Assembly: GCA_023428185.1 (NCBI GenBank)
Contig: JAEYYZ010000140.1
Location: 1 to 34,124, forward strand
Length of the DNA stretch: 34,124 bases
Direction of reading: 5' to 3'
DNA from: Actinomycetes bacterium
GTDB taxonomy: Bacteria > Actinomycetota > Actinomycetes > Actinomycetales > Demequinaceae
A program made the translations under genes and the position numbers. Shown in pieces: positions 7,777 to 16,148 of the stretch (within the stretch, counting starts at the first letter, position 1; each line of letters begins with the position of its first letter). Under the pieces are notes generated by a model, which was not told the DNA's origin, searched no databases, and was given only the letters and a program-made list of their open reading frames with translations.

Positions 7777-8750
7777 CGCTCCGCCATGGCGGCAAGCCGG
7801 GACAACGCGCGGTAGTACTTCTTGCGGAATCCCCCGCGCAGCATGTCGGGCGGAAAGATCTCGCCCAGCGACGCTCCCGATGCCACTACCTGGACGTCTC
7901 GGTCGTAGAGGCGATCCATCAACGTGACCACACGCAAGGCCGACGCTTGGTCCGTGAGCGGCTCCACATTGGCCAACCCGAGCACGCGCACCCCCTCCAC
8001 GTACGCACCCATGCGACTGGGGTGCACGTGCGATAAATCCGCCACCAGCGCGTTCCACTCGGCAACGCTCCCGCCGTCGGTTGACGCCACGGCCTCCACC
8101 TGAGCCGGGCTCGCGGGGGCAAACTCCAAGTCGCCACGATGCCGGTAGTCGGGTCCATCAATGGTCACCACGGTGAACACGCTCGCGACCGCTTGAATTT
8201 CGCGCTTGAAGTCATCTGCTGCAAATCGGCCTTGGCCAAGCGATTCCGGCAAGGTGTTGGAGGTGGCGGCCAATGCCACCCCGGCGTCGGCGAGTTCACG
8301 CATCAGCCTCGCCATCATCACGGTGTCACCGGGATCGTCGAGTTCAAACTCGTCGATGCACAACAAGCGGAACTCTTGGAGCGCGGCGCGCGCCGTCTGG
8401 AAACCCAGCGCTCCTACAAGGTGGGTGTACTCCACGAATGTGCCAAACGCGGCTTGAGCGCCCACCGCATGCGCCATCGACGCTAAGAGGTGGGTCTTAC
8501 CCACACCAAAGCCGCCGTCAAGGTACACGCCACGGCCCGCCGAGGACGATGAGGCGCGCTTGAGACCCGTACGCCCACCAAGGCCCGCCACAAACTCCTG
8601 CGTCGCGCGCAATGCCTGCTGTTGGCTGGGGAAGTCGAGATCCGGCTCGTAGGTGTCGAAGCGGACGTCTGCAAAATGCGGCGGTGGCACGAGCGCGCTA
8701 ATGAGCTCGTGGGGCGCGACAATGGGACGACGGCCCACGAGTTGAGTCAT
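7773..8750 (-). CDS. zapE: ZapE/AFG1-like AAA+ ATPase
   Basis: 325 aa. The AFG1/ZapE family are P-loop ATPases; the E. coli member acts at the division ring and the mitochondrial one in protein quality control. The role in Actinobacteria is not settled, so this is a family assignment. Seen: Walker A GGFGVGKTHLL near residues 79-89, Walker B LLCIDEFELDDPGD, sensor-type AATSNTLPESLGQGRF, and a C-terminal FPPDMLRGGFRKKYYRALSRL. I chose ATG at 8750 because TAGGCT ends exactly six bases upstream, which would make a leaderless mRNA; the GTG at 8756 adds two residues and has no ribosome site. The stop overlaps the ppk2 stop. Confidence 0.85.
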   Translation of the reverse strand: MTQLVGRRPIVAPHELISALVPPPHFADVRFDTYEPDLDFPSQQQALRATQEFVAGLGGRTGLKRASSSSAGRGVYLDGGFGVGKTHLLASMAHAVGAQAAFGTFVEYTHLVGALGFQTARAALQEFRLLCIDEFELDDPGDTVMMARLMRELADAGVALAATSNTLPESLGQGRFAADDFKREIQAVASVFTVVTIDGPDYRHRGDLEFAPASPAQVEAVASTDGGSVAEWNALVADLSHVHPSRMGAYVEGVRVLGLANVEPLTDQASALRVVTLMDRLYDRDVQVVASGASLGEIFPPDMLRGGFRKKYYRALSRLAAMAER

Positions 8751-8756
8751 GCGCAC

Positions 8757-8762
8757 AGCCTA
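8757..8762 (-). promoter_or_regulatory. -10 hexamer for a leaderless zapE transcript
   Basis: TAGGCT on the minus strand with a 6-base gap to ATG 8750, so the predicted transcription start falls on the start codon. The identical TAGGCT-N6-ATG arrangement occurs before the DUF3000 gene at 14302-14314. No -35 element is evident. Confidence 0.45.
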
Positions 8763-8830
8763 GTTTCGTGCTGAGGCCCACCGATTCATGGGAAGGTGAG
8801 CGTGCGCTTGGCGTACGGGAAGGAGGCGTG

Positions 8831-9553
8831 ATGGCGGAGGTCGTGTTGCACATGACGTTGCCAGACCGGTCCACCCTTCCCGGTGACTCAGGAGAGTCCA
8901 AACTGCGCCACCTGTACGCGCACCCGCCTGGAGTGGTGCGACTGGGGATGATCGCCTCACATGATGGCAAGGCAAGCGGACCGGATGGCTCCTCGCGCTC
9001 CCTCAACGGCCCGGAAGACTTGCGCATCTTGCGCACCCTGCGCTCGGTTGCTGATGTCGTACTAGTGGGCGCTAGCACCGCTCGCAGCGAGAAATACACG
9101 GACATCCGGCTTCCTGGCGCTTTAGCCGATGCCCGAGAGAACGCGGGAATGCCCGGCGCCCCCGACTTGGCGATCGTCACCTACAGCGGAGACATCCCCG
9201 CCGGACTCGATCCCGAGCGCACGTGGATCATCACCACCTCGGACTCCCCCGTTACGCGCGCGGCCCAGGGCCCTTGGCATAGCCGGGTGATCACGGCGGG
9301 AGAATCCAGCCTCGATCCGCAGTATGTGGTGGAGGGCCTCGCGTATCAGGGACTCAAAGCCGTGCTGTGTGAAGGGGGTCCGGCGTTAGCGCAATTGATG
9401 CTTGCGCGAGGCGTGGTGCATGAGTATTGCCTCACACACTCTCCACACGACGGCGGTGAGCACAGTCCGCTCATGCCGCCGGTGCCGCCCGAGATGTCGT
9501 TGCGACACCGGCTTGAAGGCGGGGGCTTTGTGATGGAACGGTGGAGCGTCTAG
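8831..9553 (+). CDS. RibD C-terminal-type (pyrimidine) reductase family protein
   Basis: 240 aa. It resembles the reductase half of RibD, which reduces the ribosylamino-pyrimidine intermediate of riboflavin synthesis with NADPH and shares the dihydrofolate reductase fold. Seen: GMIASHDGKASGPDGSSRSLNGPEDLRILRTLR is the family's substrate/NADPH segment (residues 39-71), then DVVLVGASTARSEKY and the C-terminal LCEGGPALAQLML. There is no deaminase domain and no other riboflavin gene nearby, so a different reductase substrate is possible. The ATG at 8831 has a strong Shine-Dalgarno (GGGAAGGAGG, 8817-8826), which rules out the upstream start at 8768. Its TAG stop is interleaved with the convergent racemase stop. 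Confidence 0.8.
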   Translation: MAEVVLHMTLPDRSTLPGDSGESKLRHLYAHPPGVVRLGMIASHDGKASGPDGSSRSLNGPEDLRILRTLRSVADVVLVGASTARSEKYTDIRLPGALADARENAGMPGAPDLAIVTYSGDIPAGLDPERTWIITTSDSPVTRAAQGPWHSRVITAGESSLDPQYVVEGLAYQGLKAVLCEGGPALAQLMLARGVVHEYCLTHSPHDGGEHSPLMPPVPPEMSLRHRLEGGGFVMERWSV

Positions 9554-10248
9554 GCACGCACTGCGGCGCCAGCGGCCACCACTGTGCGTCGTGCCAGTGA
9601 GTCGAGGGCATCGAGCACTCTGCCGTGAGTGAGCTGTGCCGCCGCTACTGACAACTCGGTGCACCCCAGAACCACGCCGTCGGCACCATCGACCAGACAC
9701 TCCTCAATGACTCGCTCGAGCATGCCTTCGGGTGCCGCCACCCCTGCCTTCACAAAGTCATAAATCAGTGCGTTGAGCGTCCCCTGCGCTTCACGCGAGG
9801 GATAACTGACGTCCACTCCGTGAGCGTCCGCTGCCCTGTCGTAGGTGCGGGCAGTTCGCGTGCCGTCGGTGGCCAGCACGCAGATGCGTTTCCATCCGCG
9901 TTGCGCCGCATCTTCCACAGCAACATCCACGATGTCCACTATCGGCACCTGCACCGCCGCTCGCATGGCATCTACGAACGCCGTGGCAGTGTTACATGGC
10001 ATGACGATCGCCGTGACGCCCAATGCCTCGAGTCGGCGTGCGTCGGCCACCAAGTCCTCAGTGGGGTCGTGGGGAGAAGCGCCGGTGATGAAAGCCGTCC
10101 GGTCCGGTACCGAGGAGTGTTGCAGCACCACCAAATTGGCGTGCTCTTGATCGGTGCGGGCGTCGGTCGCGGCAAGAACCCGCGCCATGAAGTCCACCGT
10201 TGCCGCGGGTCCCAACCCACCAATCACGCCAACCTCAGGCAAAGTCAC
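9550..10248 (-). CDS. Aspartate/glutamate racemase family protein
   Basis: 232 aa, PLP-independent two-cysteine racemase. It should interconvert L- and D-aspartate (or glutamate) through C85 in IVMPCNTA and C196 in VLGCTELS. The N-terminus GVIGGLGPAATVDF and HSSVPDRTAF match the aspartate racemase/YgeA branch rather than MurI. Start is GTG 10248: TAGCCT ends seven bases upstream and no Shine-Dalgarno is present, so the mRNA is probably leaderless. It is divergent, across 102 bases, from a D-aspartate-ligase-type gene. That pairing mirrors the Enterococcus faecium racemase/AslFM pair and supports a job in supplying D-Asp for the cell wall. Catalytic residues are intact; substrate is inferred from context. 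Confidence 0.85.
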   Translation of the reverse strand: MTLPEVGVIGGLGPAATVDFMARVLAATDARTDQEHANLVVLQHSSVPDRTAFITGASPHDPTEDLVADARRLEALGVTAIVMPCNTATAFVDAMRAAVQVPIVDIVDVAVEDAAQRGWKRICVLATDGTRTARTYDRAADAHGVDVSYPSREAQGTLNALIYDFVKAGVAAPEGMLERVIEECLVDGADGVVLGCTELSVAAAQLTHGRVLDALDSLARRTVVAAGAAVRA

Positions 10249-10255
10249 AGTTCTC

Positions 10256-10261
10256 AGGCTA
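10256..10261 (-). promoter_or_regulatory. -10 hexamer for a leaderless racemase transcript
   Basis: TAGCCT on the minus strand, 7 bases from GTG 10248. It faces the plus-strand TAAGAT at 10297-10302, so the racemase and ligase promoters share a gap of about 100 bases and could be co-controlled. Confidence 0.42.
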
Positions 10262-10296
10262 GTCGGTGTGGCGACCTGTGACGCCAGGCACCCCCA

Positions 10297-10302
10297 TAAG
10301 AT
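10297..10302 (+). promoter_or_regulatory. Putative -10 of the D-aspartate ligase gene
   Basis: TAAGAT matches the TANNNT consensus. Transcription would begin near 10309, which would favour an ATG 10351 start with a short leader carrying AAAGGA (10336-10341), although a near-leaderless GTG at 10312 is also possible. Confidence 0.38.
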
Positions 10303-10350
10303 GGCGACTGCGTGACTCCCGCCCCCGCCCTACCCAAAGGAACGTTCACC

Positions 10351-11589
10351 ATGACGTACGGCAATGCTGAGTTTGTGCCGATTCTCCTCGGTACCAGCCT
10401 CAACACGTACAGCATCGCCAGGACCTTCCACGAGACCTATGGCGTGCGCTCGCTCGCACTGGGGCGCTACCCGCTACGGGAGACTGCAGCATCGGCAATT
10501 GTCGGAGTGCGCTGCTACCCCGACTTTGATCAGCCTGAGGCAGTAGTGCGAGTGCTCAAGGAAGTGGCCCAGGAGTTTCCTGGTCGCACCCTGATCCTGC
10601 TCGCCAACATCGAGTACTACACGGGAGTGGTGCTCGCTCATCGCACGGAGTTGGAGCCGTTGTTCGCGATTCCCATGATCGATGCGACCACCGCAGCGCA
10701 ATTGATGAACAAGACCGATTTCTACCGCACTTGCGCTCGGTTGGGCGTTCCACACCCGCGGACTGTGGAATTGAGCAACGCTGAGCTACAGGACGATGCC
10801 TGGGGCGAGGACTTGCCCTTCGCTTACCCCGTGGTGCTCAAACCGTCTAACACCGACACCTATGCGCAGATGGCCTTCGAAGGCAAGAAGAAAGTCTTCA
10901 TTGTGGGCGACGCGCTGGAGTTGCGCGAGACCGCCCACCGCATCTACAACGCCGGTTACGACGACCTCCTGGTGGTCCAGGAGTATCTCAAGGGCGACGA
11001 ATCTGTCATGCGGGTGGTGAATACCTACTCGGACCGTTCGGGCCGCATGAAACTCCTCAGCGCGGGCCAGATAGTGCTCAGCGAATACAACCCCAAGATG
11101 GTGGGCAACTACAACGCGGTGGTCTCTATCAGCGACGATGCTCTCACCGCCTCCATTCGCACGTTCCTCGACTCACTCGGTTACGTGGGGCCAGCCAACT
11201 TTGACGTCATGTATGACGTCGCTACCGGCGAAAGCAAGCTCCTCGAAGTGAACTTGCGGCAAGGAGCCGCCAGTCATTACGTCATGGCAGCCGGTGCCAA
11301 CTTTGCCCGATGCTACGTCGAGGACTTAGTGAACGCCGCCCCCCTTGACGAGCAACTACCCACCGCGACACGCCTGTGGGTCAATGCGCCATACCCCGTG
11401 GTGCGGTGGTTCGCCCCGCGCAGCGTACGGGCCCATCTCAAGCGAGCGCGCGGGCACGGCATCACACACACGCTCAAGTACGAGGGTGACTCGTCGCTCA
11501 AGCGGCGCATCAACGTGTGGCGTATCGATGTGCGCCACACCCTGGACTACATCAAGTTCGCGAAGGTGCGGCCCGGTCAAGGTCAGTGA
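10351..11589 (+). CDS. D-aspartate ligase-type ATP-grasp enzyme
   Basis: 412 aa. The sequence resembles the AslFM family, which activates D-aspartate as an acyl phosphate and joins it to the side-chain amine of the peptidoglycan stem peptide's third residue in UDP-MurNAc-pentapeptide. Seen: the N-terminal EFVPILLGTSLNTYSIARTFHETYG typical of the family (described here, positions 10366-10440), an ATP-binding PVVLKPSNTDTYAQM, VVQEYLKGDESVMRVV, and the metal-binding LEVNLRQGAASHY with E299, N301 and R303. The ATG at 10351 follows AAAGGA at 8-9 bases; GTG 10312 would add 13 residues. The divergent aspartate racemase supports D-Asp as the substrate. The 3' end overlaps the convergent aminotransferase gene by 38 bases. 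Other amino-acid ligations remain possible. Confidence 0.82.
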   Translation: MTYGNAEFVPILLGTSLNTYSIARTFHETYGVRSLALGRYPLRETAASAIVGVRCYPDFDQPEAVVRVLKEVAQEFPGRTLILLANIEYYTGVVLAHRTELEPLFAIPMIDATTAAQLMNKTDFYRTCARLGVPHPRTVELSNAELQDDAWGEDLPFAYPVVLKPSNTDTYAQMAFEGKKKVFIVGDALELRETAHRIYNAGYDDLLVVQEYLKGDESVMRVVNTYSDRSGRMKLLSAGQIVLSEYNPKMVGNYNAVVSISDDALTASIRTFLDSLGYVGPANFDVMYDVATGESKLLEVNLRQGAASHYVMAAGANFARCYVEDLVNAAPLDEQLPTATRLWVNAPYPVVRWFAPRSVRAHLKRARGHGITHTLKYEGDSSLKRRINVWRIDVRHTLDYIKFAKVRPGQGQ

Positions 11590-12745
11590 GCACCACATCG
11601 ACGATGCGTTGTGCGGTTGCTTCGTCTACATCCGTGGGCAGATTGACCACGCGCTCAATCAAGTCCTCGGTAATGGCTACTGAGCCGTCACCCGGCGTGT
11701 AGTGGTAAACCTGTGGATCCGGCACCCCGGGAAAGAGTGCGGGCCGGTACCAGCGGCCCGGTCGCAACCCGGCGCTAGCCAGTGCCTCGAACACGCGCTT
11801 GGCTGTAGCGGCATCGGCCGCAAAGAACGGAAAACGTACGAGAGGCTGAGCTGAGGTGAGGGCGCTAGGAATGTCCACGCGTCCCGCAAGTGCCTCACGG
11901 TAGACCTCCACAGCGGCGCTGCGACGCTCGTGAACGCTGTCCAGCTCGCGCAACGCCAAAGCCATCGCCTCCACCATCCAGGGAGAAGGCCGCGCTGGTT
12001 GGTGGGGCAAACCGCCCTCCAATTCACTCGGCGCAATCGCGGGCTCAAATCGCCCTGAGCGAGTCAAGGCCTGCCGCAACGGGTTGCCCACACTCGCAGG
12101 CAATCGGCGCAACAAGCGCATGTATGGCACATACCTGCGTGCAGCCCTGTCGAGCTTGGCACCCACCACGGGGAGCGCGTGCAGGGCTTCCGTGATCCGT
12201 GCGCGCACTAGCTGGTCCCGCATCGCAGGGTTGACCCACACCGCTCCGCCAAAGCGTGTGGGCAACACCTTTTCCACACCAAACGAGTGGATTGAGACAT
12301 CCGCAAGCGGAGCGCCTTGCGAATCCCGCGCCATCCTGCCCACACAGTGGGCACTGTCTTCAATGAGAAGTGCACCCTCTCCGTGCGCGAGGTCGCGGAG
12401 TTGAGCCGTTCGCTCAGAATCGACGATGCCAAACGTGTGTTGGGCCACCACCGCGCGGTCTCCTTGACGGAGTTCAAGGCGCTCCGGGTCAAGGGCAACC
12501 GTGGCTGCGCTCACCTCGGCGTAACGAGGAGTCAATCCGCTCACCACAATGGGGTCCACGGCTGTAGCGCACGTGAATACCTGGGTTGCTACCTGCCCAG
12601 GCCCTGTGGCATCGGCGAGTGCGGTGAAAACCACCTGCATGCCGTACCTGGCCTTGAAAACCAGGAACCAATCCTCGGGAGCGGTGCCCGTAAGCTCCGC
12701 CAACGCCGCCGTGACAGCCGCGGCGGGCGTGGCGGGAGCGCTCAC
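11552..12745 (-). CDS. DegT/DnrJ/EryC1-type PLP aminotransferase
   Basis: 397 aa, fold type I. Family members usually aminate nucleotide- or lipid-linked keto sugars. Seen: AQHTFG, LLIEDSAHC with D130 (pairs the pyridine nitrogen), and the PLP lysine K159 in SIHSFGVEKVLPTRFGGAVWV. The middle part (about 190-260) does not resemble the best-known sugar aminotransferases, so the substrate is unknown. GTG at 12745 is preceded by GAGG at about 7 bases and lies two bases after the gnd stop, so the two are probably co-transcribed. The 3' end overlaps the D-Asp ligase gene, linking it by position to that locus. A cell-envelope role is an inference from neighbours only. Confidence 0.75.
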   Translation of the reverse strand: MSAPATPAAAVTAALAELTGTAPEDWFLVFKARYGMQVVFTALADATGPGQVATQVFTCATAVDPIVVSGLTPRYAEVSAATVALDPERLELRQGDRAVVAQHTFGIVDSERTAQLRDLAHGEGALLIEDSAHCVGRMARDSQGAPLADVSIHSFGVEKVLPTRFGGAVWVNPAMRDQLVRARITEALHALPVVGAKLDRAARRYVPYMRLLRRLPASVGNPLRQALTRSGRFEPAIAPSELEGGLPHQPARPSPWMVEAMALALRELDSVHERRSAAVEVYREALAGRVDIPSALTSAQPLVRFPFFAADAATAKRVFEALASAGLRPGRWYRPALFPGVPDPQVYHYTPGDGSVAITEDLIERVVNLPTDVDEATAQRIVDVVLTDLDRAAPSRT

Positions 12746-12747
12746 GG

Positions 12748-14181
12748 TTAAGCCTCAACCTCCGAGTGGTCACCTGACCACAAGGTGTGGAAGGTGCCCT
12801 CGGAGTCCACCCGCTTGTAGGTGTGCGCGCCAAAGAAGTCGCGTTGACCTTGAATCAGCGCGGCAGGCAGACGCTCCGCACGCAGCGAGTCGTAGTACGC
12901 GAGCGACGAGGCGAACGCGGGTACCGGGATACCTGCAAGAGCCGCTTGCGACACGACTCGCCGCCATGCCGCCACGCCCTTGGCGAGTTCCCCAGCGAAG
13001 TAGGGGTCAACGAGCAAGCTGGGCAAAGTCGCCTCACGCTCGTAAGCCTCGGTGATGCGGTTCAGGAAGCGGGCACGAATGATGCAGCCCCCACGCCAAA
13101 TGCGCGCCATGGCTCCCTTGTCGATGCCCCAGTTGTATTCATCTGATGCGGCCTGAATCTGGTCAAAGCCTTGAGCGTAGGCCACCACCTTGGAGGCGTA
13201 GAGCGCCAGGCGCACGTCCTCGATAAAGGCTTCCGGTACGGCAATGTCGAGCGGTTGAGCGCCCGAGGCGAGCACTTTGCGTGCGGCCTCGCGCTGGCTA
13301 CGGTGCGATGAGATGGCTCGCGCAAAGGTAGCTTCGGCAATGCCCGTCACGGGCACCCCAAGCTCCAATGCGTTCTGCACCGTCCAGCGGCCCGTGCCCT
13401 TTTGGCCCGCCTCATCCACGATCACGTCAACGAGCGCCTTGCCGGTCTTGGCGTCGGTCTGCGCCAACACTTCAGCGGTGATCTCGATGAGGAAGCTTTC
13501 GAGGTCGCCTTCGTTCCAACGGGCGAACACTCCCGCGAGGTCTGCGGGCTCCATGCCAAGGCCCGTACGCATTAAGTCATAAGCCTCGCCAATGAGCTGC
13601 ATGTCCGCGTACTCGATGCCGTTGTGCACCATCTTGACGAAGTGGCCAGCGCCATCGGGACCCACATGCGTGCAACAAGGCACGCCATCCACTTTTGCGG
13701 AGATCTTCTCCAGGATGGGGCCAAGGGTCACGTATGACTCGGCGGGACCACCAGGCATGATGGATGGGCCCAGAAGGGCACCTTCTTCGCCGCCGGATAC
13801 GCCGGAGCCGACAAAGTGCAAACCTTGGGCCGCCAGTGCCGCTTCACGCCTGCGCGTGTCGGTGAATAAGGCATTGCCAGCGTCAACGATGATGTCGCCC
13901 TTGTCCAGTAGCGGAATGAGCGCGTCGATCACGGCGTCCGTGGGCCCGCCAGCTTGCACCATGATGACTACCTTGCGAGGCGTTTCCAACGAAGCCACAA
14001 AGTCCTCAAGCGACTCGGAACCAATGAAGGTGCCTTCGTCGCCGTGGTCCTCTATGAGGGAGTGCATCTTTTCCGGGCTGCGGTTATGCACCGCCACCGT
14101 GTATCCGTTACGGGCAAAGTTACGTGCCAGGTTGCGGCCCATTACCGCCAGTCCTGTTACGCCGATCTGCGCGAGCGCCAT
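12748..14181 (-). CDS. gnd: 6-phosphogluconate dehydrogenase, decarboxylating
   Basis: 477 aa. Oxidises and decarboxylates 6-phosphogluconate to ribulose 5-phosphate in the pentose phosphate pathway, normally making NADPH. Seen: Rossmann GVTGLAVMGRNLARNFARNGY with NR at the second strand (VAVHNRSPEKM, consistent with NADP), the family signature VGPDGAGHFVKMVHNGIEY with the catalytic lysine and asparagine, GQKGTGRWTVQNALELG, and the C-terminal GGCIIRARFLNRITEAY. Length is that of the long (about 470 aa) GndA type. ATG 14181 is preceded by AAGGA. First gene of a likely gnd-aminotransferase operon, divergent from DUF3000. Confidence 0.96.
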   Translation of the reverse strand: MALAQIGVTGLAVMGRNLARNFARNGYTVAVHNRSPEKMHSLIEDHGDEGTFIGSESLEDFVASLETPRKVVIMVQAGGPTDAVIDALIPLLDKGDIIVDAGNALFTDTRRREAALAAQGLHFVGSGVSGGEEGALLGPSIMPGGPAESYVTLGPILEKISAKVDGVPCCTHVGPDGAGHFVKMVHNGIEYADMQLIGEAYDLMRTGLGMEPADLAGVFARWNEGDLESFLIEITAEVLAQTDAKTGKALVDVIVDEAGQKGTGRWTVQNALELGVPVTGIAEATFARAISSHRSQREAARKVLASGAQPLDIAVPEAFIEDVRLALYASKVVAYAQGFDQIQAASDEYNWGIDKGAMARIWRGGCIIRARFLNRITEAYEREATLPSLLVDPYFAGELAKGVAAWRRVVSQAALAGIPVPAFASSLAYYDSLRAERLPAALIQGQRDFFGAHTYKRVDSEGTFHTLWSGDHSEVEA

Positions 14182-14217
14182 GTCACATCCTTGATTTCCT
14201 GAAGGGGGTACGGCACA

Positions 14218-14223
14218 AGACTA
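14218..14223 (-). promoter_or_regulatory. Putative -10 of gnd
   Basis: TAGTCT on the minus strand, about 36 bases before the gnd ATG, leaving room for the AAGGA ribosome site. No good -35 is seen. In contrast to the other side of this gap, gnd appears to have a normal leader. Confidence 0.35.
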
Positions 14224-14301
14224 GGGCAGAGAGCCACTTCACCAGACGCGTGGACTGACGGGGCGCCCGCGTGGCACCCACCAGTCGCGGCACCCCACGC
14301 T

Positions 14302-14307
14302 TAGGCT
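14302..14307 (+). promoter_or_regulatory. -10 hexamer for a leaderless DUF3000-rnd transcript
   Basis: TAGGCT with a 6-base gap to ATG 14314 and no Shine-Dalgarno. Same hexamer and same spacing as at zapE. Confidence 0.45.
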
Positions 14308-14313
14308 CCACGT

Positions 14314-14868
14314 ATGAGTGTGGTCGAGGCACCCGCGGTGTTCCGTGACGCCCTCGCGTCACTGGGTAGCGCCTCCACGCGCGCGGACGTACGCCTCGTT
14401 GAGACACCTGCGCCTGCGCGCATTGCGTCGTTCGCGGCTGCGATCAATGGCACAGTGCTTCCTGAGGAGTTAGACACCACGGGGCGGTTCGTCTTACTTC
14501 ATGAGCCGGGTGGGAACGACGCTTGGGAAGGTGACCTTCGCATCATCGCTTTAGTGAAAGCTGCGGTAGAGCCGGAGATTGGCGCAGATGACATGTGGGC
14601 AGATGCCGCCTGGTCATGGATCGCCGACGCCTTGCACAATCTTCCCCACCACGGACTCGGCGGCACCGTCACCAAAGTCGTGAACCGGAGTTTTGGTCAG
14701 CTTTCAAGCCGCGAAGACGATGTCAGCGTGGAGATGCGCGTGTCGTGGACCCCTGAGTCCTCGGACGTGGGACCGCATATCGTGGCGTGGACGGAACTGT
14801 TGGCCTTGTGCGCGGGCATCCCCCCCGTGCCGGAGGGAGTGGCAGTGCTCCCCGGAGGGAGAGCATGA
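14314..14868 (+). CDS. DUF3000 family protein
   Basis: 184 aa, cytoplasmic by sequence (no signal peptide or membrane segment). It matches what I know of the actinobacterial DUF3000 family (M. tuberculosis Rv2680-like), which has no established function and usually sits immediately before an RNase D-like gene, as here. Conserved-looking stretches are RIASFAAAINGTVLPEELDTTGRFVLLHEPGG and DAAWSWIADALHNLPHHGLGGTVTKVVNRSFGQL (14419-14700). The stop overlaps the RNase D start in ATGA, so the two are translationally coupled. Confidence 0.82.
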   Translation: MSVVEAPAVFRDALASLGSASTRADVRLVETPAPARIASFAAAINGTVLPEELDTTGRFVLLHEPGGNDAWEGDLRIIALVKAAVEPEIGADDMWADAAWSWIADALHNLPHHGLGGTVTKVVNRSFGQLSSREDDVSVEMRVSWTPESSDVGPHIVAWTELLALCAGIPPVPEGVAVLPGGRA

Positions 14869-16148
14869 CGGAAACACCCCCCGAGGCTCCCCCGCCGCAC
14901 GCGCAGGATGTAGCCGAAGAAAGTACCGCCACGCCCCTGCTCGTGCCTCAAGACGGCGTGCCTGACTTGGTGGACACCCCTGAGGCTCTAGCGCGAGTGG
15001 TGGAAGCTTTTGCTGCAGCAACCGGGCCTGTGGCCGCCGACGCCGAGCGAGCATCGGGCTTCCGGTATGGCCAAGCCACCTATGTGGCTCAGTTCAAGCG
15101 TGAGGGCGCAGGTATAGCGCTCATTGACACTGCCGCACTGCCGGATCTTTCGGCGCTCAATGAGGCGATTGGGGATGCTGAGTACGTCTTCCACGCCGCA
15201 AGTCAAGACTTGCCAGGCATGCGTGAACTCGGGATCCTCCCGCAACGCATCTTTGACACCGAACTTGCCGCACGCTTGCTCGGTTGGCCCAAGGTGGGCC
15301 TGGCGGCTGTAGTGGAGCGCGAACTCGGCCTTGCCTTGGCCAAAGAGCACTCCGCTCAGGACTGGTCAGTGCGTCCCTTGCCTCATGAATGGCTGGTGTA
15401 CGCCGCGCTTGATGTGGAGAAACTCATCGAAGTGCGCCACGGCCTGGAGACCCAGTTGCGGGATGCGGGCAAACTCGACTGGGCCTTACAAGAGTTTGAA
15501 GCGGTGCGTCTCACTCCGCCCGCGGAGGCGAAGGTGGAGCCATGGCGGCGAGTCTCGGGTTCACACGTGTTGCGGGATGCCCGGTCCCTCGCCATTGTGC
15601 GCTCACTGTGGGAAGCCCGTGACAAGGAAGCCCGGCGCCGGGATATGTCTCCGGGCCGGGTGTTGCGGGATGCCGCCATCTCTTCAGCCGCGTTGGCCAA
15701 GCCCACCTCACTCAACGCGTTGATGGAGGTGCGTGAGTGGTCCTCCCGTGGCACCAAACGTGCCGCACCCCGGTGGTTCCCAGCGATTCAAGAAGCCATG
15801 GCATTGCCCGAATCGGAACTCCCTGCCCGCAGGGCCGCGCCAGGTGACGGACCACCCCAGCCACGCATGTGGAAAGAGAAGCGACCGGAGGCAGCCGCAC
15901 GGCTCGATGCGGCGCGCGCGGTGGTTGCGAACATGTCCACTTCGCTCGAGATCCCTGCGGAGAACCTTCTTCAGCCCGACGCGCTACGCAGGGCGTGCTG
16001 GGAGTACACGGGCGACGGTGAGGCGTGGGTGCGCACCTTCTTGACTGGAAGAGGTGCGCGCGCCTGGCAAGTGGACCTCTTGGCGCAACCCCTCGCCCAA
16101 GCCTTCGCGCAAGCAAAAGTTACTGAGGCGACCGACGCATCGCAGTGA
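14865..16148 (+). CDS. rnd: RNase D-like 3'-5' exonuclease with HRDC domain
   Basis: 427 aa. RNase D family enzymes trim RNA 3' ends, classically tRNA precursors. The DEDDy catalytic set is visible: D59 and E61 in VAADAERASG, D115 in FHAASQDLPGM, and Y179 with D183 in LVYAALDVEKL. An HRDC nucleic-acid-binding domain follows at about 236-300 (RSLAIVRSLWEARD, SPGRVLRDAAISSAALAKP), and the C-terminal segment resembles the extension of actinobacterial homologues. ATG 14865 has GGAGGGAG upstream and overlaps the DUF3000 stop. Its last 29 bases overlap the convergent dxs gene. Confidence 0.88.
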   Translation: MTETPPEAPPPHAQDVAEESTATPLLVPQDGVPDLVDTPEALARVVEAFAAATGPVAADAERASGFRYGQATYVAQFKREGAGIALIDTAALPDLSALNEAIGDAEYVFHAASQDLPGMRELGILPQRIFDTELAARLLGWPKVGLAAVVERELGLALAKEHSAQDWSVRPLPHEWLVYAALDVEKLIEVRHGLETQLRDAGKLDWALQEFEAVRLTPPAEAKVEPWRRVSGSHVLRDARSLAIVRSLWEARDKEARRRDMSPGRVLRDAAISSAALAKPTSLNALMEVREWSSRGTKRAAPRWFPAIQEAMALPESELPARRAAPGDGPPQPRMWKEKRPEAAARLDAARAVVANMSTSLEIPAENLLQPDALRRACWEYTGDGEAWVRTFLTGRGARAWQVDLLAQPLAQAFAQAKVTEATDASQ

